Positions 14,379-22,159 of a DNA stretch of 33,441 bases are shown piece by piece. The stretch is from a virus, in the IMG/VR virus record IMGVR_UViG_3300010379_000025, positions 1 to 33,441 of that record. The stretch is one strand, 5' to 3'. The notes under the pieces were generated by a model. The model worked only from the letters and a program-made list of their open reading frames with translations. It was not told where the DNA came from and ran no database searches. The position numbers and the translations under genes were made by a program. The stretch's first letter is position 1; every line of letters begins with the position of its first letter.

Positions 14379-16109
14379 GTGGGATTTCTCAGTCGAATCT
14401 TGAGCGGCGGCGGCCCGTCGCGGCGCGCGGGGCTGCCCGGGCCGCTCGATCCCTATTGGTACAGCGACGTCGGCACGCGCTCCGGGTCGGGCGTGCTGGT
14501 GACGCCCGAGACGGCGCTCCGCCTGATCGACGTCTATGCCTGCGTCCGCGTGATCGCCGAGACGATGGGGAGCATTCCCAACCTGCTCTACCGCAACCTG
14601 GGCCAGGACGAGGAAGGGAACCCGCGGAAAGAGCTGGCGACCGATCAGGGCCTGTATCAGGTCCTGAAGAGCCGGCCGAACAACTGGCAGACGTCGATCG
14701 AGTTCGTGGAGATGATGACGGGGCACGTCTGCCTCCGCGGCAACGCCTACGGCGAAAAGGTCTGGGGATCCCGCGGCGCCGTCGACCAGGTGATTCCCCT
14801 GCATCCCGCCCGGATGCAGGTCCAGCAGCTCGACAACGGCCAGCTCCGCTACGTCTACCGCCGGCCGGACGGCAAGGAAGTCACCTACCGGCAAGACGAA
14901 ATCTTCCACCTCCGCGGCTTCACCAGCGACGGGATGATCGGCATGAATCCGGTCCAGGTCGCCCGCGAGGGGATCGGCCTGGCGATTGCCACCGAACGCT
15001 TTGGCGCCCGCGTGATGCACAACAACGCCGTCCCCAACGGCGTGGTTTCTCATCCTGCCACATTAAGTGACAAGGCCTACGCCCGGCTCCGCGCGTCGAT
15101 CCGCGATCAGACCGGCGGCGTCGAGAAGGCGGGCAGTTTTCTGATCCTCGAAGAAGGGATGAAGTGGCAGCAGATCGGGATGAAGCCCGAGGACCTGCAG
15201 TTCCTCGAGACGCGGCAGATGAATTTGCGGCAGATCGCCCGCCTGTTCCGCGTGCCGCTGCACATGCTGGGCGACCTCGAAGCGGGTGCGTCCTACGCCT
15301 CGGTCGAGCAGATGGGCCAGGAGTTTATCACCTACACGCTCTTGCCCTGGATGGTCCGCTGGGAGCAGGCGATTGCCAGGGACCTGATCGCCGACCCGGA
15401 GACCTACTTTTGCGAATTCGATGTCGACCGCCTGGCCCGCGGCGACATGGCCTCGCGCTACGCAGCCTATTCGGTCGCCCGGCAATCCGAATGGCTCAGC
15501 GTGAACGAAATCCGCGGCAAGGAAAACCTCAACCCCATCGAAGGGGGCGACGAGCATTCCAATCCAAATGTGGCTAGTGGCCAGGGGCCAGTGCCCGGTA
15601 AAGACGGACCGCCGGCTCCCCCGGCAGCTCCGCCGGTCCCCGGCAAGCCGGGAAAGAAAAAGCCCAAGCCGGACAAAAAGAAAAAGAAAGACGACGAGGA
15701 GAAACCGGACGGGGAAGCGTCGGCGAGGGGCGAGTCCGAGCCGCCAGCCTGGATGCAGATCCTGGCGAATGACGCTGCGGACCGCATCGCGACGGCTGAG
15801 TTGCGTGAAACCGAAAAACACGCCTCGAAAGCGGCCGCCGACTTGTCCCGCTGGAGCGCTTGGTCCCGCGATTTCTTTGTCGGCCATCTGTTCTATGTGA
15901 CCAAGACCGTGTTGCCGCTTTGCGAGGCGGCCGGAATGGAAGACCCGAGGCAGACCGCCGAGGCGATCGCCGGCGCGATCTGCGACCGCCGAGCGAAGCT
16001 GCTCGCCGATGCCGCGGATCCGGCAGCGTTGATTTCGTCGACCTGGTCGGACCGCGGCCAGGAGTGTGGGGAGCTGATCCTCGTCCATCTGGTGGCGCGA
16101 AAGAATTAA
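14379..16109 (+). CDS. HK97-type portal protein with C-terminal extension
   Basis: 576 aa from GTG 14379 after AGGAGCG. Residues 1-400 follow the Phage_portal family: MGFLSRIL, TPETALRLIDVYACVRVIAE, GNAYGEKV, DEIFHLRGFTSDG, and the helical FRVPLHMLGDLEAGASYASV. Portals form the dodecameric vertex through which DNA enters and to which connector and tail attach. Residues about 405-455 are a Pro/Lys-rich linker that includes a family C repeat (15571-15600). The last 120 residues form an extra helical domain seen in some longer portals. It is followed by a convergent gene with a 4-nt overlap. Confidence 0.92.
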   Translation: MGFLSRILSGGGPSRRAGLPGPLDPYWYSDVGTRSGSGVLVTPETALRLIDVYACVRVIAETMGSIPNLLYRNLGQDEEGNPRKELATDQGLYQVLKSRPNNWQTSIEFVEMMTGHVCLRGNAYGEKVWGSRGAVDQVIPLHPARMQVQQLDNGQLRYVYRRPDGKEVTYRQDEIFHLRGFTSDGMIGMNPVQVAREGIGLAIATERFGARVMHNNAVPNGVVSHPATLSDKAYARLRASIRDQTGGVEKAGSFLILEEGMKWQQIGMKPEDLQFLETRQMNLRQIARLFRVPLHMLGDLEAGASYASVEQMGQEFITYTLLPWMVRWEQAIARDLIADPETYFCEFDVDRLARGDMASRYAAYSVARQSEWLSVNEIRGKENLNPIEGGDEHSNPNVASGQGPVPGKDGPPAPPAAPPVPGKPGKKKPKPDKKKKKDDEEKPDGEASARGESEPPAWMQILANDAADRIATAELRETEKHASKAAADLSRWSAWSRDFFVGHLFYVTKTVLPLCEAAGMEDPRQTAEAIAGAICDRRAKLLADAADPAALISSTWSDRGQECGELILVHLVARKN

Positions 16110-16381
16110 ACCTTTTTGCCGAAAAAGAACTCAGCCATCCGCTCGCGCTCGGTACGTGCAGCCGGCCGAAACGCCTCGTGCGATTGCTTGAGGGCCGCGA
16201 TCTCCCCTTTGAGCCATTCGGCGGCCATGGCGTCGGGAAGATATTCTTTGCCCCTGAGGTCGAGAAGTTTGTAGCAACCCTTCCATCGGAGCGTGGCGCA
16301 GGTGTTGCCCAATGGCTCGAACGAAAACTGCAAGATGCAATCGGCCTCGCGGAGGACGCGATTCGTTTCGCTTTCCTTCAT
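16106..16381 (-). CDS. Reverse-strand hypothetical protein, possible moron
   Basis: 91 aa, ATG at 16381 with AGAAGGA about 12 nt upstream. It is transcribed against all surrounding head genes and its stop overlaps the portal stop by 4 nt. The protein looks genuine: FSFEPLGNTCATLRWKGCYK, then a helical C-terminus with PAARTERERMAEFFFGKK. No family recognised. Insertion between portal and protease, its own start region and the opposite strand fit a moron-type cargo gene. A mobile-element-like structure begins 24 nt upstream of it. Confidence 0.55.
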   Translation of the reverse strand: MKESETNRVLREADCILQFSFEPLGNTCATLRWKGCYKLLDLRGKEYLPDAMAAEWLKGEIAALKQSHEAFRPAARTERERMAEFFFGKKV

Positions 16382-16412
16382 GACCGGACCCGATCCTTCT
16401 TATCCTTCTTAT

Positions 16413-16837
16413 GGCACTGACATACTTGGCTCAGAACAGGATATGACACATGGATATTCCGCGCCACCTCATTCCTCCTGCTCCGCCTCGCGAATTCGAC
16501 TCCGGCGAGACCTTCGATGTTTACTGGAAGCGTGAAGCTCCCCGTTGGGCAGACTACTGGGGCGGATGCCTGAATCGCGGCGAAACGCTGATTCCAACCC
16601 CATACGGTTTTTGCCGAGATTACTCGCATCGAACGGAATACGCATGGGGAGCTTTGTTTACAGGGCTTGTCATCGGGCTGTTGGTCGGGCTCGTTTTTGC
16701 AGGGATCGTCGTGTTCGATCGTCCGTCTACGCGGCCACCTGCGAATACGCTTCAGCATGCAATTGAGGATGTTGACCGCACGCATTTCGGTGACGGCATT
16801 TGAAACATGAGCGTTCTGAGCCAAGTATGTCAGTGCC
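16413..16837. mobile_element. Mini-transposon-like element with perfect TIRs and 8-bp duplication
   Basis: The 25-bp left end (16413-16437, starting GGCACTGACATACTTGG) is the exact reverse complement of 16813-16837. The 8-bp direct repeat CTTCTTAT flanks it precisely at 16405-16412 and 16838-16845. The interior is almost entirely one ORF (16450-16803); there is no transposase. These are the hallmarks of a non-autonomous element mobilised in trans. IS6, IS1595, ISL3 and IS66 families make 8-bp duplications, but I cannot assign the family. Confidence 0.85.
16450..16803 (+). CDS. Single-span membrane protein carried by the mini-element
   Basis: 117 aa. ATG 16450 lies 13 nt inside the left terminal repeat and the stop 9 nt before the right one. 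Residues 1-65 are hydrophilic with aromatic and Pro-rich patches (MDIPRHLIPPAPPREFDSG). Residues about 66-90 (WGALFTGLVIGLLVGLVFAGIVVF) form one membrane helix. A short tail follows. Base composition is less GC-rich than neighbouring phage genes. No family recognised. Being packed exactly between the repeats suggests that it travels with the element. Confidence 0.6.
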   Translation: MDIPRHLIPPAPPREFDSGETFDVYWKREAPRWADYWGGCLNRGETLIPTPYGFCRDYSHRTEYAWGALFTGLVIGLLVGLVFAGIVVFDRPSTRPPANTLQHAIEDVDRTHFGDGI

Positions 16838-16849
16838 CTTCTTATCCCC

Positions 16850-16925
16850 CATTTTCTTCGTGCCCTTCGTGCCCTTTGTGGTGACAAAGAGTTCTACCAC
16901 CGAGGTACCAAGGTACCAAGTGAAA
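16850..16925. repeat. Family B dispersed repeat, copy 4
   Basis: TTCGTGCCCTTCGTGCCC and TTTGTGGT units, then ACCACCGAGGTACCAAGG. It ends just before the protease ATG and replaces most of its leader. Confidence 0.7.
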
Positions 16926-16932
16926 AACACAC

Positions 16933-17841
16933 ATGAAATATGAACGAATCCTGCGGGCCCTCAGCGCGACGCCCTGGATGATTCTGCCGGCGAAGCTGGA
17001 GGAGATCTTCGGCGTGGTCGAAGCTCGGGCCGCCGGCGTGACGCTCTCGGCCCGCGAGCTCAAACACTTTGCCGCGCGGAAGAAGAAATATACGGGGGTC
17101 AACGGCAACGTGGCCGTGCTGCCCGTCTACGGAACGATCTCGCAACGCTTCGGGCTGCTCACCGCCAGCGGGGGGACCTCAACCGACGAGTTCTGCCGGG
17201 CGTTCGACCAGGCCCTCGCCGATGCGTCGATTGGCGCCATCCTGGCCGACTTCGACACGCCGGGCGGCTCGGTTTTCGGAGTGCAGGAGGCGTTCAACAA
17301 AGTCTTCGCCGCGCGGGGTCAAAAGCCGCTGGTGGCGTCCGTCAACTCCCAGGCCGCCTCGGCGGGCTACTATCTGGCGTGCGCCTTCGACGAGATCGTG
17401 GTCACCCCCTCGGGGGAGCTCGGTTCGGTGGGCGTGATCAGCGCCCACGTCGATTATTCCGCGCAGAATGCAGCCGACGGCGTCAAGGTGACCTACATTA
17501 CGGCCGGGCAATACAAGGCCGAGATGAACCCTGACAGCCCGCTGTCGGACGAGGCGAAGGCCTACGAGCAGTCGGTCATCGACGCCTACTATGCCGCGTT
17601 CGTCGACAGCGTGGCCCAGGGCCGCGGCGTGACGACCCGCGCGGTGAAGGCCGACTTCGGCCAGGGCCGCTGCGTGCTGGCCGCCGACGCGGTCGAAAAG
17701 AAGATGGCAGACCGGGTCGCCCCCTTCAGCCAGGTCCTCGCCGAGCTCAACGCGGCCGCCAAACCGCCGGGAACCGGCCGCCGCCCTGTTTCCGGGGCTC
17801 AGGTCGCGTTATTGCGGAAGAAGCTCGCCTTGCGGAAGTAG
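16933..17841 (+). CDS. S49-family capsid maturation protease
   Basis: 302 aa from ATG 16933. The S49 (SppA-like) fold is clear: GNVAVLPVYGTI (about 58-69), FDTPGGSVFG (107-116), catalytic Ser143 in NSQAASAGYY, and Lys195 in TAGQYKAEMNP. There is no signal peptide, as expected for a phage head protease. Located between portal and major capsid, it would cleave the capsid delta domain or scaffold during head maturation. The C-terminal 40 residues are basic and Pro-rich. Confidence 0.88.
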   Translation: MKYERILRALSATPWMILPAKLEEIFGVVEARAAGVTLSARELKHFAARKKKYTGVNGNVAVLPVYGTISQRFGLLTASGGTSTDEFCRAFDQALADASIGAILADFDTPGGSVFGVQEAFNKVFAARGQKPLVASVNSQAASAGYYLACAFDEIVVTPSGELGSVGVISAHVDYSAQNAADGVKVTYITAGQYKAEMNPDSPLSDEAKAYEQSVIDAYYAAFVDSVAQGRGVTTRAVKADFGQGRCVLAADAVEKKMADRVAPFSQVLAELNAAAKPPGTGRRPVSGAQVALLRKKLALRK

Positions 17842-18121
17842 AGCAGCCACAAAGGACACGAGGAGCACAAAGGGGACATTTCGGGACATTCTGGCCTTCG
17901 TGTCCTTTGTGCCCTCCGTGGCTAAACTCCCCGGCACTCGCGCAACTTCGCCGCGACAAAATCTCTCGGCGTCGTCACCGCTTAGGTGCGTTCCCGCATT
18001 CCGTTGCGCAACCGTTCAAGAAGTGTGGATAGGCGAAGTTCGGCGCGACGCGGTAGCGAGCGCCACTCACGAGCCTTCGGCGAAAGCCATGATTTAAGCA
18101 AACATCAAAACGTCACGCGGT
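17842..18121. other. Intergenic region upstream of the capsid gene
   Basis: No credible gene. It carries a family B repeat (17846-17926), the inverted 9-mers AACTTCGCC (near 17944) and GGCGAAGTT (near 18032), and two copies of ACGCGGTAGCGnGCG (near 18049 and 18116), the second leading into the long hairpin that follows. Confidence 0.5.
17846..17926. repeat. Family B dispersed repeat, copy 5
   Basis: CCACAAAGGACACGAGGAGC faces TTCGTGTCCTTTGTGCCC, with a central GGGACATTTCGGGACATT direct repeat. It lies immediately after the protease stop. Confidence 0.8.
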
Positions 18122-18222
18122 AGCGGGCGTGAAAGCGTCAATCGGTCTGTGATGCTGGCGTCGGTCGCTTTGACCGAAACGGCCAGCACCAACACGGACC
18201 CATCGACGCTTTCACGCCCGTT
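18122..18222 (+). ncRNA. Long multi-helix hairpin upstream of the capsid gene
   Basis: Four consecutive helices stack into one hairpin: 18122-18139 with 18205-18222 (18 pairs, one G-U); GGTCTGTG 18144-18151 with CACGGACC 18193-18200; TGCTGGC 18153-18159 with GCCAGCA 18182-18188; TCGGTC 18161-18166 with GACCGA 18172-18177; loop GCTTT. TTTCTTTTT follows. It could be a leader RNA element, an attenuator or terminator before the capsid gene, or a palindromic insertion; the sequence does not decide. Confidence 0.6.
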
Positions 18223-18251
18223 TCTTTTTGGCCCTCTCGGCGCCGCGCCTT

Positions 18252-18318
18252 CTTCGTGTCCTTCGTGCCCTTCGTGGTTTCGAACCACAAAGAACGCGAG
18301 GAGCACAAAGGGAAGCAC
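18252..18318. repeat. Family B dispersed repeat, copy 6
   Basis: TTCGTGTCCTTCGTGCCC faces CCACAAAGAACGCGAGGAGC. It ends within the ribosome-binding region of the major capsid gene; AAAGGGAAG of the repeat edge serves as the likely Shine-Dalgarno. Confidence 0.8.
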
Positions 18319-18320
18319 AG

Positions 18321-19676
18321 ATGAACCGCCTCGCCAAATTGCGGAATGATCGCGCGGCCATCGTGGCCCGCATGGAAGCCCTGCTCGACGCGGCCGACAA
18401 GGCGGGACGCGAGTTCTCCGCCGACGAGCAGAAGGATTACGACGAGCACGTCGCGACGCTGGCGTCGCTCGACGGCCGGATCAAGCGCGAGGAGGCGTTT
18501 CTCGAGGCTCGCGGCGCCGAGGCAACGGTCATCCGTTCGCTGGCCGGCGACGGCACTTCCCCCGCGGCGGACGAAACGGCCAACGGGCGTTCCGCGGTGG
18601 GCCGGGTGCACGACAACAGCCAGGACGATCCCACGCGGGGCTTCAAGTCGCACAAGGACTTTTTGCTGTGTGTGATGGCGGCCGGCCAGGGGCGCCGCCC
18701 GGATTCGCGCCTGCGGCCGCTCGAGGTGAGCGCGTCGGCCGGGACGGACGAGCAGCAAACGCAGTCCGAACAGTACGGCGGCTACCTCTCGCCCGAGGCG
18801 TTCCTGCCCGAATTTATGGTGATCGACCCCGAGGCCGATCCGACCGGCGCCACGACCAAAGTGCCGATGCAGACGCCCGTCGTGAAGCTCCCGGCCCGGA
18901 CCGACAAAAACCACACGCAGAGCGTCACCGGCGGTCTGCAGTGGAATCGACGCGAGGAAACCGGCGCGGTCGTTTCCAGCTTGATGCAAATGGAGCAGAT
19001 CCGGATGGAAGCGATGAGCCTGTTTGGGCTCTCCTTCAGCTCGGAGGAAGTGCTCGTCGATTCGCCGATCAGCTTTATCGCCATTCTGGAGCAGGGTTTC
19101 AGCCAGGAACTCACGGCCCACATGGTGAACGAGAAGCTCAACGGCACGGGCGTGGGCCAGTTCCTGGGCATCATGAACAGCCCGGCCCTGATCGCCGTGG
19201 CCAAGACCACCTCGCAGGCCACGGCGACGATCAACATCCAAAACGTGCTGCAGATGCGGTCGCAGTCCTGGCACTACGACCGATCGATCTGGCTGGCCAA
19301 CCACGACACGCTGCCGCAGATTGCCCAGCTCGCGCTCACCGGCAGCGGCAACGCTTCGGTGGTCTTGGTCTTCATGCCCTCTTCGCGGGAAGGCGTGCCC
19401 GAGACGCTCTTGGGCCGGCCAATCGTCTTCACCGAATATTGCCAGACGCTGGGCTCGCAAGGCGACCTGGTGCTGGCCGATTGGTCCCAGTTCCTCGAGG
19501 GGACCTATCAGCCGATGCAATCGGCCAGCTCCGTCCACGTCCGCTTCGTGAATCACGAAAGATGTTTCAAATTTTGGCTCCGCAACGCGGGCGCCCCGTG
19601 GTGGAGAACGCCGCTGACGCCGAAATTCAGCACCTATTCGCTGAGCCCGTTCGTCACGTTGCAGGCGCGACCGTAA
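18321..19676 (+). CDS. HK97-fold major capsid protein
   Basis: 451 aa from ATG 18321, after AAAGGGAAG. Residues 1-75 form a charged coiled coil (LAKLRNDRAAIVARMEALLD), the delta or scaffold-like domain that the S49 protease is expected to remove. The rest follows Phage_capsid order: YGGYLSPEAFLPEFM, the spine region with MEAMSLFGLSFSSEEVL, IAILEQGFSQELTAHMVNEK (E-loop/spine helix), GVGQFLGIMN, and the C-terminal A-domain with LGRPIVFTEYC and GDLVLADWSQF. It assembles the icosahedral head. It follows the protease, the normal order. Confidence 0.92.
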   Translation: MNRLAKLRNDRAAIVARMEALLDAADKAGREFSADEQKDYDEHVATLASLDGRIKREEAFLEARGAEATVIRSLAGDGTSPAADETANGRSAVGRVHDNSQDDPTRGFKSHKDFLLCVMAAGQGRRPDSRLRPLEVSASAGTDEQQTQSEQYGGYLSPEAFLPEFMVIDPEADPTGATTKVPMQTPVVKLPARTDKNHTQSVTGGLQWNRREETGAVVSSLMQMEQIRMEAMSLFGLSFSSEEVLVDSPISFIAILEQGFSQELTAHMVNEKLNGTGVGQFLGIMNSPALIAVAKTTSQATATINIQNVLQMRSQSWHYDRSIWLANHDTLPQIAQLALTGSGNASVVLVFMPSSREGVPETLLGRPIVFTEYCQTLGSQGDLVLADWSQFLEGTYQPMQSASSVHVRFVNHERCFKFWLRNAGAPWWRTPLTPKFSTYSLSPFVTLQARP

Positions 19677-19689
19677 GCGACTTGCTGAA

Positions 19690-19814
19690 TGACGAAACAC
19701 GAAATCCGAATGACGAAGGAAGTACGAAGGCTCGAATGACCTAAACGAAGACCTCCGCGCTGTTTCGAGCCTTCGTGCTTCGGTCATTCCTTCGTCATTC
19801 ATGCTTCGAACTTT
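19690..19814. repeat. Family A dispersed repeat, copy 7
   Basis: GACGAAACACGAAATCCGAA opens it and CGTCATTCATGCTTCGAACT closes it. It fills the gap between the capsid gene and the next structural gene. Confidence 0.8.
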
Positions 19815-19826
19815 GGGATTCCAAAC

Positions 19827-20333
19827 ATGGGCACAATCATCTTAATTCTGGCGATCCTCTCGCTGTGCGCCGTTGGCATGGCGATCACTCAGGCCGAGAA
19901 CCGCATCTCGGCCAAAATGTCGCTGCAGCATTTCGTCGCCGCGCCGGCCGCGACCACGCTGCAGACCGTGACGCCCTGGTTCGATCTCTCCAAATTCGAA
20001 TGCTTCCTGGCGTCCTACGTCAAGACGGTGGGGACCGGCGCGCTGTCGACGTTTCAGATCGTGGCCAATAACAAGAGCGACGGCTCGGGCACGACCGTCA
20101 CCGTGATCGCGGACGCCTTCGCGGCCGGCACGGTCGACGCGGTCGGCGACCAGACGTTCATCGAATGCACGGCCCAGCAGGTCGCGCGGCTCGCCGCCGA
20201 CAACGGCGTGGCCCTCCGCTATGTGGCCGTCCAGTACCAGCAAGCGACGAGCACCGACACGGGCGTGATCAGCTACCTGGCGGTCGATCCCCGCTTCGCA
20301 ATCCCAGGTTTGACGGCTGATTCGATCAGCTGA
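19827..20333 (+). CDS. Head-proximal structural protein with hydrophobic N-terminus
   Basis: 168 aa from ATG 19827. Residues 3-20 are strongly hydrophobic (TIILILAILSLCAVGMAI). ATG 19917 (MSLQHFVAAPAATT) is an alternative start that would remove this segment. The remainder is beta-rich (LSTFQIVANNKSDGSGTTVT, RYVAVQYQQATSTDTG) and resembles small decoration or virion proteins found after capsid genes, without a clear family. The stop codon lies inside a 27-bp tandem duplication. Confidence 0.6.
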   Translation: MGTIILILAILSLCAVGMAITQAENRISAKMSLQHFVAAPAATTLQTVTPWFDLSKFECFLASYVKTVGTGALSTFQIVANNKSDGSGTTVTVIADAFAAGTVDAVGDQTFIECTAQQVARLAADNGVALRYVAVQYQQATSTDTGVISYLAVDPRFAIPGLTADSIS

Positions 20334-20374
20334 GCGTGAGACTCGACTTCGATCAGCTGAGCGTGAAACTCGAC
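20321..20374. repeat. 27-bp tandem duplication across a stop codon
   Basis: TTCGATCAGCTGAGCGTGAG and the following ACTCGAC (20321-20347) are repeated with one mismatch at 20348-20374. The first copy includes the last codons and the TGA of the upstream gene. Confidence 0.85.
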
Positions 20375-20391
20375 GGCAAAGGAATCAAACG

Positions 20392-20820
20392 ATGGGCGAT
20401 CCCGCGAAGGTGCACGTTCTCTTCAACGAGAACTACACGGTTCAGAACGATGATGCGGCTCAATACGCGGGTGGTCAGGTCTACGAGATGACGCCCGAGC
20501 AGGCGCGGCTCTTCGGCCACTGGTGTGATTGTGAAGTGGTCGACCTGCCCAGCTCCACGCCGCCGCAGCCGGCCGCACTCGACGCGGCCACCCAGGCCAA
20601 AGTCGACGCGGCCAAAGCGAAAAAGTCCAAAGGCAAACCGGCGGCGGCGCCGGCCGTTGATCCGCCAAAGACAGCCGCTCCGGCCGCGCCCGCTGCTCCG
20701 GCAGCTCCCCCCGCGCCGCCCGCACCACCTGCGGCCGCAGCCGCGGCTCCCCAGACTGCTCCGTCTCCGGCGTCCGCGGCTCCGCAGGCCGCGCCGCAGC
20801 CGGCCAGCACGAAGAAATAA
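20392..20820 (+). CDS. Small protein with long Ala/Pro-rich tail
   Basis: 142 aa from ATG 20392. Residues 1-52 form a small domain (VHVLFNENYTVQNDDAAQYA, then YEMTPEQARLFGHW). Residues 53-142 are low-complexity Ala/Pro/Lys sequence, probably disordered. The short domain resembles small phage proteins found next to connector genes, with no assigned role. The gene at 10285 has the same architecture. Confidence 0.55.
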   Translation: MGDPAKVHVLFNENYTVQNDDAAQYAGGQVYEMTPEQARLFGHWCDCEVVDLPSSTPPQPAALDAATQAKVDAAKAKKSKGKPAAAPAVDPPKTAAPAAPAAPAAPPAPPAPPAAAAAAPQTAPSPASAAPQAAPQPASTKK

Positions 20821-20831
20821 GCGGGGAGATT

Positions 20832-20940
20832 TACCACAAAGGACACGACGGACACAAAGGGCGGACATGAGTCGGAAATCAGCCCGACTGTCGCTCGTCC
20901 TTCCGCTCTGTCTTTGTGCTCTTGGTGTTCTTTGTGGCCA
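20832..20940. repeat. Family B dispersed repeat, copy 7
   Basis: CCACAAAGGACACGACGGAC at the left, TTTGTGCTCTTGGTGTTC and TTTGTGGCC at the right. The centre contains an ATG (20867) that would give the connector gene a false signal-like N-terminus. Confidence 0.75.
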
Positions 20941-20950
20941 GGCGCAGCCG

Positions 20951-21613
20951 ATGCCTCTGAAGATGACCGTCCCGCCGACGTCATGGCCGGTGCAGCTGGA
21001 GGACGTCAAAGAAGTCCAGCCGGCCGTGCAGCATGACGCGGACGACCGGCAGCTCACCCGGCTGATCAAAGCGGCCACGCGGCATGTCGAGAACGTCACC
21101 TGGCGACAACTCGTCACGGCGACCTACGTGCTCACACTCCGCGGGTTCCCCTGGGGTCTGGGGCAATTCGCCGGGCCGGGCGATCACTACCTGGGTTTCG
21201 GCGACACGGGCTCCTTCCGCCAGATCGGCCACGAAGGCAAGATTCACCTGCCGCGGCCGCCGCTGGTTGCCGTGCTGTCGATGACCTACGTCGACTGGAA
21301 CGGCAACGTCCAGACGGTCGACCCGTCGACTTATACCGTCGACCCGCATCGCGAGCCGGCCACGATTGAACCGGTGTGGGGCTCCTTTTGGCCCCCCACG
21401 CGGAACGTACCCGGCGCGGTCACGGTGACCTACACGGCCGGCTACAGCGACGAGGACGAGAACGTGCCGGAGGAACTGCGGGACGTGATCATCCGCGTGG
21501 TGCGGGCCTGCTACGACACGGGGAACAGCTTCGGCCAGGTCGCGCCGATGTTTAACGCCTTCCTCGAAGACTACAAGTTCAGGGACGCCCGCATTCTCGA
21601 ATCGGTGCGGTGA
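20951..21613 (+). CDS. Head-tail connector protein, gp6/phiE125 gp8-like
   Basis: 220 aa from ATG 20951 (MPLKMTVPPTSWPVQLEDVK). ATG 20867 would add 28 residues encoded by the family B repeat, so it is less likely. The helical N-terminal part (DADDRQLTRLIKAATRHVEN, then VTWRQLVTATYVLTLRGFP), the central LPRPPLVAVLSMTYVDWNG and the C-terminal VPEELRDVIIRVVRACYDT match phage connector proteins of the gp6/phiE125 gp8 type. These form a ring beneath the portal. Position after capsid and before the adaptor supports the call. Confidence 0.82.
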   Translation: MPLKMTVPPTSWPVQLEDVKEVQPAVQHDADDRQLTRLIKAATRHVENVTWRQLVTATYVLTLRGFPWGLGQFAGPGDHYLGFGDTGSFRQIGHEGKIHLPRPPLVAVLSMTYVDWNGNVQTVDPSTYTVDPHREPATIEPVWGSFWPPTRNVPGAVTVTYTAGYSDEDENVPEELRDVIIRVVRACYDTGNSFGQVAPMFNAFLEDYKFRDARILESVR

Positions 21614-21623
21614 ACCACAAAGG

Positions 21624-22142
21624 ATGAATAACTTGAAAGCTCATCTCGTCTGTGCCGTCGTCTCGTTGTTCGCGATCGCCGCATTGAGCGTGGACCTCGC
21701 GCCGAAACCGGGCCCCGATCCGCCCGGGGCGATCAGCTGCAATTCGTGCCACCTGCCAACCGGGGAACCGTTCATGCAGCAAGTTATTCTGCGCGAAATC
21801 ATCCGGATAGAGAAACTCCGACCGACCGCTGCCAGCGACGCCGGCGGCCATGTGGATCCGGACGTCCAGGCGAATTGGGTGGAACACTGTACGCGGCGAG
21901 CCCAGGTGCTCGAGATGGGCGTCCGCGAGCAGCAATCGCCCGATAACAACGAAATCAAAACGCTAACCGTGATCCGCGTAAAGCTGCGGTGGGACGCGAT
22001 CGCCGCGGCTACAAACGGCAAGATGCGCGGCAATTGGCTGAACGCGATTGGCGGCGCGCGGCGGTTAAATATCCAAGGCGTCTACGATCCTGACGGGGAC
22101 CGTCGGCAACTCTTCGTGGAGTGCTTGAGCCCCACGTCCTGA
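21624..22142 (+). CDS. Head-tail adaptor (SPP1 gp16-like) with unusual N-terminal extension
   Basis: 172 aa from ATG 21624; ATG 21774, after CGGGGAA, would give a 122-aa protein of normal adaptor length. The part from residue 51 fits the phage head-tail joining family: IIRIEKLRPTAASDAGGHVD, a Trp and RAQVLEMGVRE, then IRVKLRWDAIAA and LNIQGVYDPDGDRRQLFVEC. The first 50 residues form a plausible signal peptide followed by CNSCH, a CxxCH motif. Such an extension is not expected on an adaptor, yet its codons look phased. The adaptor closes the head beneath the connector. Confidence 0.7.
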   Translation: MNNLKAHLVCAVVSLFAIAALSVDLAPKPGPDPPGAISCNSCHLPTGEPFMQQVILREIIRIEKLRPTAASDAGGHVDPDVQANWVEHCTRRAQVLEMGVREQQSPDNNEIKTLTVIRVKLRWDAIAAATNGKMRGNWLNAIGGARRLNIQGVYDPDGDRRQLFVECLSPTS

Positions 22143-22159
22143 CAACCGGGACCTGAAAC

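Noticed and set aside
16378-16887. 169-aa minus-strand ORF across the mini-element
   Set aside because: It crosses both terminal repeats and a family B repeat and is opposite the better ORF at 16450; composition is shadow-like.
21738-21755. c-type cytochrome from the CNSCH motif
   Set aside because: A single CxxCH in an otherwise head-tail adaptor protein, with no axial-ligand region or cytochrome neighbours, is not enough.
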